From Gammaproteobacteria bacterium (GTDB taxonomy: Bacteria; Pseudomonadota; Gammaproteobacteria; Xanthomonadales; SZUA-36): DNA of 64,000 bases. Location: the NCBI GenBank assembly GCA_030426265.1, contig JAUHYP010000003.1:111254-175253 (forward strand). Reading direction: 5' to 3'. Within the stretch, counting starts at the first letter, position 1; every line of letters starts with the position of its first letter. Shown here piece by piece: positions 58,182-64,000 of this stretch. The position numbers were made by a program, and so were the translations under genes. The notes under the pieces are model-generated. The model searched no databases. It had not been told where the DNA came from and saw only the letters and a program-made list of their open reading frames with translations.

Positions 58182-59138
58182 CTACAGCGGCTCGCCGCAA
58201 TGGGGACAGGTCCGGTCCTGGCCGCGCTGGCGGCGGGCCTCGATCAACATGCCGGCCGCCTCCTCGTCGGTGATCCCCAGTTCGTCCTGGAGCACCTCCA
58301 GCCGTTCCGATTCGTTGCTCGACAGCTGGCCGTCGGCCAGCGCCATGGCCACGGCGCGCTCGTACAGTTTCGAGCGGCCGTGCACTTCCCGGTAGAAACC
58401 GGAAGCGAGAATGGCCGCCGGCAGCGCCATCATGGCGATGCCCAGCAGGGACAGGAAGCCTGCGAACACCTTGCCCGCGTCCGTGACCGGCACCACGTCG
58501 CCGTAGCCCACCGTGGTGACCGTCACCACGGCCCACCACATCGCGGCCGGAATGCTGCCGAAGGCCTCGGGCTGCGCCTGGCGTTCGAGCAGGTACATGC
58601 CCCAGGAGCCGAGAATCAGGGTGCTCGCCAGCACGCTGGCGGCGACCAGCAGCACCGGCGCCTCCTTGCGGATCACGGCGAACAGCACGCCCATTGCCGG
58701 TGAGTAGCGGGTCAGCTTGAAGATCCGCAGCAGCCGCAGGCCCCGGAAGATGCGCAGCAGCAGCAGGGATTCGGCGGATTCCGGCAGCAGGAACATCAGG
58801 TAGAAGGGCGCGATCGCCAGCAGGTCGACGATGCCCAGCGGGGAGGTCATCCAGTCCAGCCGCCCCCGGCGCGGGCTTACCGCGTCGTCCAGCGGCTGCT
58901 CGACGCAGGACCAGAGTCGTGCGGCGTACTCCACGGTGAAGATCGCGACGCTGCACCACTCGAAGGTCCGGAACAGGTTTCCGTATCGCGCCCCCAGCTC
59001 CGGCACCGTTTCCAGCACGATCGTCACCACGTTGGCGAGGATCAGCAGGATCAGGAAACCGTCGATGGTCCGCCCGAGCGGGTCGTGCGGTCGGTGCGCT
59101 TCCAGCAGCTCGGCCGTGCGTCGGCGGATGCTGGACAC
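58182..59138 (-). CDS. Voltage-gated-type potassium channel with C-terminal zinc ribbon
   Basis: A 318-residue ion channel. Six membrane helices are visible, with a basic S4-like helix (LLRIFRGLRLLRIFKLTRYS) and the potassium selectivity filter TVTTVGYGDVVPVTDAG (near 205-221). After the last helix comes a charged helical domain and a CPHCGEPL ending; the matching cysteine pair for a full ribbon is not present, so it is a single CxxC. It lies 6 nt after the DUF819 gene, the last of a four-gene minus-strand run. Confidence 0.9.
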   Translation of the reverse strand: MSSIRRRTAELLEAHRPHDPLGRTIDGFLILLILANVVTIVLETVPELGARYGNLFRTFEWCSVAIFTVEYAARLWSCVEQPLDDAVSPRRGRLDWMTSPLGIVDLLAIAPFYLMFLLPESAESLLLLRIFRGLRLLRIFKLTRYSPAMGVLFAVIRKEAPVLLVAASVLASTLILGSWGMYLLERQAQPEAFGSIPAAMWWAVVTVTTVGYGDVVPVTDAGKVFAGFLSLLGIAMMALPAAILASGFYREVHGRSKLYERAVAMALADGQLSSNESERLEVLQDELGITDEEAAGMLIEARRQRGQDRTCPHCGEPL

Positions 59139-59144
59139 GACGCC

Positions 59145-60365
59145 TCAGCCTCCGAGCAGCTGGCCGGCGCGGCCCGTGAGAATGGCGAGGTAGTTGCCGA
59201 CGGCGTACCCGATCAGCGCCATGAGGATGGACGCGGGCACCAGGCTCTCGCGGTGGTGGGCCGCCACCACGGGCGCCGACGCCGCCCCACCGATATTGGC
59301 GGCGGAGGCGATCGCGACCGTGTGCACGTCGACCCGGAACACCCAGGCCCCGGCCAGGATGAAGGCGCCGTGGATGGCGATCCAGACGTAGGCCATCGAA
59401 ATGAAGCCCACTGCCGCGCCGAAATCGATTTCCGAGAGGTTCATGGTCGCCCCGACGCGCGCCACGTAGACGTAGATGATGGCCAGGGCGATGGGTTGGG
59501 CGGCCGGCAGTCTCCGGGCCGGCGTGACCGAGGCGACCAGGCCGAAGGTGGTCACCAGCAGGATCAGCCAGGTGCCGGCGGACACGATCGTGGTCGCACC
59601 CACCGCCACCGGCGGCAGCACGTCGGACAGGGCGATGGAAATCGCGGTGATGCCGATGGCCAGCAGGGCCAGGTAGACCAGTTGCGTGAAGCTCGGGGCC
59701 TCTTCATGGCTGTCGTGGGCTTCGGCGGCGGCCTCCATGGCCGCCACGCGCCCGGCGGGGACGCGGGCCCAGCGGTTGAAGCGGTCGGCGAAGGACTTGC
59801 AGCCCAGCAGCAGGGGCAGCCAGATCAGGTAGACCATCTGGTCGGCCGCGGCGGCGATGCCCAGGTGTTCGCCCGTGCCCCCGAGGGCGGCATGCGCGGC
59901 CGTCATGTTGCCCGTGCCGCCGATCCAGCTGCCGGCCAGGGTGCCGAAGATCTTCCAGCTGTCCTCGGGCAGGGGCAGGATGCGCGTGCCGGCCAGCTCC
60001 AGGGACAACGACTGGCCCAGCCAGAAGGCGAAGATACCGCCCAGCACCACGCCCAGGCTGCCGAGCAACATCACGAACACGCCCTTGCCCATGATGCGAA
60101 TGGCGCCCAGCACGTCCACCTTCACCAGCATCAGCACGATGAAGACCGGCAGGCCGTACTGACGGAGGAAGTCGTAGGCCTCGCTCTTGAAGGGAATCAG
60201 CCCGCCGTTGGAGAGCAGGACCGGCGTGGCGTAGATGAAAATCAGCGGTGGCAGGTACTCGAACACCTTCAAGCGCGTGGCCTTCTCCAGCCAGAACCAG
60301 AAGGCGACGACGCCGATGAGCACGGCCATGACGCCGGCGGGTGAGCTGACCAGGGCTTCGTTCAT
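59145..60365 (-). CDS. DUF819 family integral membrane protein
   Basis: A 406-residue membrane protein with about ten helices. Conserved segments of DUF819 (YjcL-like) are LPPLIFIYATPVLLSNGGLIP, FGTLAGSWIGGTGNMTAAHAA and a closing GGAASAPVVAAHHRESLVP. Function is unknown; the fold suggests a transporter. The ATG overlaps the btuF stop (ATGA), a coupling with no clear meaning yet. Confidence 0.88.
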   Translation of the reverse strand: MNEALVSSPAGVMAVLIGVVAFWFWLEKATRLKVFEYLPPLIFIYATPVLLSNGGLIPFKSEAYDFLRQYGLPVFIVLMLVKVDVLGAIRIMGKGVFVMLLGSLGVVLGGIFAFWLGQSLSLELAGTRILPLPEDSWKIFGTLAGSWIGGTGNMTAAHAALGGTGEHLGIAAAADQMVYLIWLPLLLGCKSFADRFNRWARVPAGRVAAMEAAAEAHDSHEEAPSFTQLVYLALLAIGITAISIALSDVLPPVAVGATTIVSAGTWLILLVTTFGLVASVTPARRLPAAQPIALAIIYVYVARVGATMNLSEIDFGAAVGFISMAYVWIAIHGAFILAGAWVFRVDVHTVAIASAANIGGAASAPVVAAHHRESLVPASILMALIGYAVGNYLAILTGRAGQLLGG

Positions 60366-61345
60366 GGACTGCCTTCCGTCGTTGTTGTCGTTGTCGTGTC
60401 GGCGCGCAGGGCATCAAAGGCCTCGCAGGCCATCTCCACGGCGTCCAGCATGCGTGGCGTCGCGCGATTGATCTGGTCGGCGGGCAGGTAGACCATCGCC
60501 TCGTCACGCACCGCCGCCAGGCGGGGCCAGGCGCGCCACTGGGCCAGGGGGTCGGTGGCGGGGTCGAATCGGCCGCTGACCAGAACCTGCGGGTCCGCCT
60601 CCAGGACAGCCTCGATCCCGATCTGCGGGGCCAGTTGCGGGAGGTCACGAAACACGTTGACTCCACCGCAGGCGCCGAGGCCCCGGCTGATCAGGTGTTC
60701 GCCGTTGACGGTGTACAGGGGGCGCTCGGCCACCTGGTAGAAATAGGTGACGGGTTCGCGGTCCGCGTACCGCGCTTCCAGCGCATCCCAGCGCGTCTGG
60801 ATGGCGTCCGCCCGGTCCGAGGTGTCCGTACCGGTAGCCCGGCCGAGTTCCCGCACCATCCAGGCCATGTCCTCCACCTGGCGCACTTCGGTGCGCCACA
60901 CCGGTAGTCCCAGTTCCGCCATGGTGGCCAGCGAGGCGTCCGGATTGCCGGAATCCCAGGCGATCACCAGGTCGGGTTCCAGGGCCATGAGGCGTTCCAG
61001 GTCGAAACGAAAGGCGTCCCCGATGCGCGGCAGTTCGGCGGCGGCCGGCGGGTAGTCGCTGTATTCCACCGTCGCCAGCAGGCGATCGCCCATGCCCGCC
61101 AGGTAGACCAGTTCCGCCAGGTGCGGCGCCAGGGTGACGATGCGCTGGGCGGGCGCGGCCAGCGCCAGGCTGCCGCCCCCGTATTGCGCCAGTTCGACGG
61201 ATTCGCTGTCCGCCCGGGCTTCGGGCGGGGACAGTGCCGTCAGGGCCAGGAGCGACAGGCCGGACGACCACAACAGGAACGACACCAACAAGGAAGACAG
61301 CGGCGCGCGCGGGCCTGTCGCCAGGCGTCGCCGGGGCCCGTTCAT
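60362..61345 (-). CDS. btuF: BtuF-like cobalamin/siderophore-type substrate-binding protein
   Basis: A 327-residue periplasmic binding protein of the class III (helical backbone) fold. A signal peptide (about 1-45, ending EARA) is followed by QRIVTLAPHLAELVYLAGMG, FDLERLMALEPDLVIAWDSG, GLPVWRTEVRQVEDM and a C-terminal helical lobe. This is the BtuF pattern, though heme or siderophore binding is possible. No BtuC or BtuD is next to it. Near the C-terminus a (GTCGTT)n run encodes seven Thr. The ATG overlaps the ampE stop. Confidence 0.85.
   Translation of the reverse strand: MNGPRRRLATGPRAPLSSLLVSFLLWSSGLSLLALTALSPPEARADSESVELAQYGGGSLALAAPAQRIVTLAPHLAELVYLAGMGDRLLATVEYSDYPPAAAELPRIGDAFRFDLERLMALEPDLVIAWDSGNPDASLATMAELGLPVWRTEVRQVEDMAWMVRELGRATGTDTSDRADAIQTRWDALEARYADREPVTYFYQVAERPLYTVNGEHLISRGLGACGGVNVFRDLPQLAPQIGIEAVLEADPQVLVSGRFDPATDPLAQWRAWPRLAAVRDEAMVYLPADQINRATPRMLDAVEMACEAFDALRADTTTTTTTEGSP
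60378..60401 (-). repeat. Short GTC/GTT microsatellite in the btuF 3' end
   Basis: Irregular GTCGTT/GTCGT units over 24 nt encode a run of Thr residues close to the BtuF C-terminus. Confidence 0.6.
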
Positions 61346-62220
61346 GCCACCACGTCGACCAGCAGCAGGATCGCCAGGACCGTGAGCCACACGCCCAGCA
61401 CGCGCCAGATCAGGTCCATGGCCTGGCGCAGGCAGGACAGGGGCCCGGAGAGCTGGTCCGCATAGCCGTCCCGCGCCGCGTGTCCGGTCAGGACGATGCG
61501 GCGGGCCGCGGCGTAGAGAAATCCGTTGTTGCCGGTGAACAGGCCATTGCCCTGTTCGTCGTGGTACTCGCGCCAGGCCTTGAGCACGGAGTCGAAATCC
61601 GTCGCCAGGCCCAGGGCCAGGGTCATGAGCTGGGCCACGGGCCATTCCAGGACCTGGCGCAGGCGGTGGAACAGGGCCTTCTGGCGGGGTGGCAGGTCCA
61701 TGCCGCCCTCGTCGATGCGGTCGGTGAGGCGGTAGAGCACGGCGCCGAACACGCCGAGCACGGCGAACCAGAAAATCGTTCCGAACCAGCGCTCCAGCGC
61801 CTCGCGAAACACGGCTTCCACGGCTTCGGCCTGGCAGGCTTCCGCCTCCGGCGGTGTGTGCCCCAGCAGGTTGCCGAGCGCACGGGCCTGGGCCTCGTCG
61901 TCCTCGGCGTGAATGATGGCGCCGATGTCGGTATCGAGGTCGTGCGGCCCGAAGGTGTAGATCAGCACCGCCACGGACACGAGAAAGGCGCCCAGGGTGC
62001 CGAGCAGGGCCGTGGCCAGCACCGATACGCCGCCGACCACCAGCAGGGGCAGCAACAGGAGCAGGATGAAGCCCAGGGCGCCGGGACCGCCGGGAACAGG
62101 CTCCAGCCATCCGTTCAGGCGCCGGACGCAGGGCGCGAGCCATTCGAAGCGGTGCAGGCGTCCGAGTTCGCGCACGAAATAACACAGCGCGAAGGCGAGC
62201 AGGATGGCAGTGATCGTCAT
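61342..62220 (-). CDS. ampE: AmpE family membrane protein
   Basis: A 292-residue integral membrane protein matching AmpE, a modulator linked to muropeptide sensing and beta-lactamase induction in enterobacteria. It has hydrophobic helices near residues 2-18, 44-90, 146-165 and the end, with LIYTFGPHDLDTDIGAIIHA and VFREALERWFGTIFWFAVLG as characteristic segments. The fold is related to CbiB/CobD. No ampD is adjacent. Its gene is followed by btuF with a 4-nt overlap. Confidence 0.85.
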   Translation of the reverse strand: MTITAILLAFALCYFVRELGRLHRFEWLAPCVRRLNGWLEPVPGGPGALGFILLLLLPLLVVGGVSVLATALLGTLGAFLVSVAVLIYTFGPHDLDTDIGAIIHAEDDEAQARALGNLLGHTPPEAEACQAEAVEAVFREALERWFGTIFWFAVLGVFGAVLYRLTDRIDEGGMDLPPRQKALFHRLRQVLEWPVAQLMTLALGLATDFDSVLKAWREYHDEQGNGLFTGNNGFLYAAARRIVLTGHAARDGYADQLSGPLSCLRQAMDLIWRVLGVWLTVLAILLLVDVVA

Positions 62221-62297
62221 GCAGCGAACCCCGGGCCGCGTGAGGCGCCGCGCCGGGCGGCGATGGCAGGGATTCTAGCAGTTTGCCGCGGGCGGGT

Positions 62298-63299
62298 TCA
62301 GGACGCGCGGGCGTCTCCACGGGTTTCGCGAACGCCGCGGACGACCTCCTCGAGATCACCGCCGCCCTGTTGCCGGAACCACTCGGCCAGCAACTGGAAG
62401 GCGATGGACACGGGGGGTGAGAGCAGCACCTCGCCGCTGCGCACGGCCTGGGTCAGTTCATCGCAGTTGAACCAGCGCAGCTCCTCGAGTTCGGCGGAGG
62501 TCTGGCAGGTCTTGCTGGCGGCCTCGGCGTAGAAGCCGCACATGGACGAAGCCGGGAACGGCCAGGGCTGGGAAGAAACGTAGCGGATGTCCTTCAGCAC
62601 CACGCTGGACTCCTCGAACACCTCGCGTACGACGGCGTCCTCCAGGCTTTCGCCGGGTTCGACGAAGCCGGCCAGGGTGGAGAACCGTCGGGCAGGCCAG
62701 CGGGCGTTGCGTCCCAGCAGGCAGTGCGTCCCGTGGGTGACCAGCACGATGATGGCCGGGTCGATGCGCGGGAAGGACTGGCGGGCGCACTCCTCGTTGC
62801 TGCAGACCATGCGGTGGCCGGCCGAGCGCAGCAGGTTGGGACTGCCGCACACGCCGCAGAAACGGTGCCGGTGCTGCCAGTAGTGGAGCGCCTTGGCATA
62901 GGCGAGGATGCCGGCGTGTTTGGCGTCCATGTCGATGGAAGAGCGGCGCAAATCCGCGAATTCCGCGGCCGGGCGGGCGGCGATGATTGCGTCGCGCTGC
63001 GCATCCGTCACCGAGACGGCGAAATAGGTGCGCTTGTCGTCGGTGCCGAGAAGGGTGGGGGGCTGGATGGCGTCGAGCTCGTCCAGTTCGCCGGGGCGCA
63101 GGTAGACCGCGATGGTGCCCGAATCATCGGGCTCCAGCAGGCTGCGGCTGCGCCACAGGGGCACGTAGTGGGTGTCGTCCGCTTCCAGCGCCCGGGTCAC
63201 CCATTCGGCGTCGTCCCGGCGTTCCACCAGCCGGTCCAGTCGCACGGAGGTGAAGCGGTTGCGCTTGGAGCGCGAAAACCGATCGATACTCAGGGGCAT
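62298..63299 (-). CDS. nudC: NADH pyrophosphatase / NAD-capped RNA hydrolase
   Basis: A 333-residue Nudix enzyme that cleaves NAD(H) and can remove NAD caps from RNA. It has the NudC order: an N-terminal domain, a zinc ribbon (FCGVCGSPNLLRSAG, CSNEECARQSFPRIDPAI), the Nudix box (GFVEPGESLEDAVVREVFEE) and the SQPWPFPASSMCGFYAEA segment that defines the NudC group. The ATG at 63299 gives the normal start. It follows erpA by about 50 nt on the same strand. Confidence 0.93.
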   Translation of the reverse strand: MPLSIDRFSRSKRNRFTSVRLDRLVERRDDAEWVTRALEADDTHYVPLWRSRSLLEPDDSGTIAVYLRPGELDELDAIQPPTLLGTDDKRTYFAVSVTDAQRDAIIAARPAAEFADLRRSSIDMDAKHAGILAYAKALHYWQHRHRFCGVCGSPNLLRSAGHRMVCSNEECARQSFPRIDPAIIVLVTHGTHCLLGRNARWPARRFSTLAGFVEPGESLEDAVVREVFEESSVVLKDIRYVSSQPWPFPASSMCGFYAEAASKTCQTSAELEELRWFNCDELTQAVRSGEVLLSPPVSIAFQLLAEWFRQQGGGDLEEVVRGVRETRGDARAS

Positions 63300-63352
63300 G
63301 GCGGCGGCCCGTTCTCGGTGTCCGGGGAGCGGTCGCCGCGAGGCACGCGGAT

Positions 63353-63718
63353 CTAGACCGTGAAGGAGGACCCGCAGCCGCAGGTCGTGGTCGCGTTGGG
63401 GTTGCGGATCACGAACTGGGCGCCCTGGAGGTTCTCCGTGTAGTCCACCTCGGCGCCCATCAGGTACTGGAAGCTCATGGGGTCGACCAGCAGCGTGACA
63501 CCGTCGTTCTCGACCCGGATGTCGTCCTCGGCGGCGTCCTCGTCGAAGGTGAAGCCGTACTGGAAGCCCGAGCAGCCGCCGCCGGAGATGTACACGCGCA
63601 GCTTCAGCTCCGGGTTGGCCTCTTCCATGATCAGCTCCATGACCTTGCGCGCCGCGGCGTTCGTGAACACCAGGCCGGGTGGGGGAGCGATGGGTGCGTC
63701 GAGGGTCGTCATGGGCAT
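63353..63718 (-). CDS. erpA: Iron-sulfur cluster insertion protein ErpA
   Basis: A 121-residue A-type carrier that passes iron-sulfur clusters to target enzymes. The three conserved cysteines lie in [17 protein letters not shown] and [27 protein letters not shown] at the start and [21 protein letters not shown] in the middle match ErpA rather than IscA. Two ATGs (63718 and 63712) are possible. It is divergent from hemJ. Confidence 0.95.
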   Translation of the reverse strand: MPMTTLDAPIAPPPGLVFTNAAARKVMELIMEEANPELKLRVYISGGGCSGFQYGFTFDEDAAEDDIRVENDGVTLLVDPMSFQYLMGAEVDYTENLQGAQFVIRNPNATTTCGCGSSFTV

Positions 63719-63792
63719 GAATATGACGGCAAGGCGGCCTGAATTCAATCGGCCGGTGCTCCACGGCCGGGGCGCCCGCGGGACAGGACCCT

Positions 63793-63808
63793 GGGGCGCC
63801 GGCGCCCC
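63793..63808. repeat. Perfect 16-bp GC palindrome between erpA and hemJ
   Basis: GGGGCGCCGGCGCCCC reads the same on both strands and lies midway between the divergent erpA and hemJ genes. It could be a protein site or only GC-rich chance. Confidence 0.5.
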
Positions 63809-63819
63809 CTGTGCCTGTC

Positions 63820-63848
63820 GTGACAGCATACGGGGCGGCCGCTAAACT
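63820..63848 (+). promoter_or_regulatory. Candidate sigma70 promoter of hemJ
   Basis: GTGACA (63820-63825), a 17-nt spacer and TAAACT (63843-63848) lie about 27 nt before the hemJ ATG. Confidence 0.5.
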
Positions 63849-63874
63849 GCGCCGGAACCTGCAGGGAGCCCCTC

Positions 63875-64000
63875 ATGCTCTGGCTCAAAGCCTTCCACCT
63901 CATCTTCATGGTCACCTGGTTCGCCGGCCTGTTCTACCTGCCACGGCTGTTCGTCTATCACGCCATGGCCGGGGACCCCGCGACCCGGGAGACCCTCAAG
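63875..64000 (+). CDS. hemJ: Protoporphyrinogen IX oxidase HemJ (3' end cut by window)
   Basis: The first 42 residues of a membrane protein: MLWLKAFHLIFMVTWFAGLF followed by YLPRLFVYHAMAGDP. This N-terminus, with the conserved His in KAFHLIF and the helix ending WFAGLFYLPRLFVYH, is characteristic of HemJ (YgfX-unrelated, formerly a CopD-like family), which oxidises protoporphyrinogen IX in heme synthesis. AGGGAG precedes the ATG. The gene runs off the right edge. Confidence 0.85.
   Translation, partial: MLWLKAFHLIFMVTWFAGLFYLPRLFVYHAMAGDPATRETLK

Noticed and set aside
63712..63745. A promoter for erpA with TTGAAT and CATATT on the minus strand
   Set aside because: The -10 would end one base before the start codon, which leaves no room for a normal transcription start.

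Overview
The window is a chromosomal stretch of a high-GC gammaproteobacterium. Evidence for this is the gene orders mreBCD-mrdA-rodA-mltB-rlpA-dacA-ybeD-lipB-lipA, DUF3426-fis-purH-purD, pyrE next to an ExoIII-type nuclease, and anmK-mepM beside tyrS, together with AmpE, ErpA, HemJ and PlsB. GC-rich third codon positions and long antisense shadow frames fit a member of the Chromatiales/Xanthomonadales side of the class, but I cannot name a genus from sequence alone. Coding is dense, many neighbours overlap by 4 nt (ATGA/GTGA), and GTG/TTG starts are common. I see no prophage, insertion sequence or CRISPR array.

Layout. 1-985: truncated ABC exporter (minus). 1090-8369: accessory-looking plus-strand genes: a secreted unknown protein, the pair mtnA plus FucA-type aldolase (probable salvage of 5'-deoxy/5'-methylthio nucleosides), an M1 aminopeptidase, an unknown 145-aa protein, a YbaY-like lipoprotein, a membrane zincin and a secreted cupin. 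8438-9578 (minus): tRNA-Met with its own promoter and terminator, and an adenosine-kinase-like PfkB protein. 9749-20666: the elongasome and lipoylation cluster. 20842-25918: prc and priA, separated by a 0.65-kb nested palindromic region. 26398-33302: a six-gene MoxR/Bat operon. 33374-35722 (minus): a SPOR protein and argS. 36131-38638: TRAP DctM and a TakP-like DctP, convergent, with no DctQ. 39029-48911 (minus): plsB, a candidate small RNA or attenuator, pyrF, an alpha/beta hydrolase, uvrD, purD, purH, fis. 49018-54987: DUF3426, DUF4124, pyrE, ExoIII, yccF, anmK, mepM. 55143-58156 (plus): tyrS, Nudix, M19 dipeptidase. 58182-63718 (minus): ion channel, DUF819, BtuF-like, ampE, nudC, erpA. 63875-end: start of hemJ.

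Functional themes. Cell-wall synthesis, trimming and recycling is over-represented (MreBCD, PBP2, RodA, MltB, RlpA, DacA, SPOR, AnmK, MepM, AmpE). Nucleotide synthesis is spread over pyrF, pyrE, purD and purH. The least-explained parts are the nested hairpin region between prc and priA, the promoter-hairpin-terminator unit between pyrF and plsB, the mtnA-aldolase pair, the DctQ-less TRAP genes, and the small unknown proteins at 6.0-7.8 kb.
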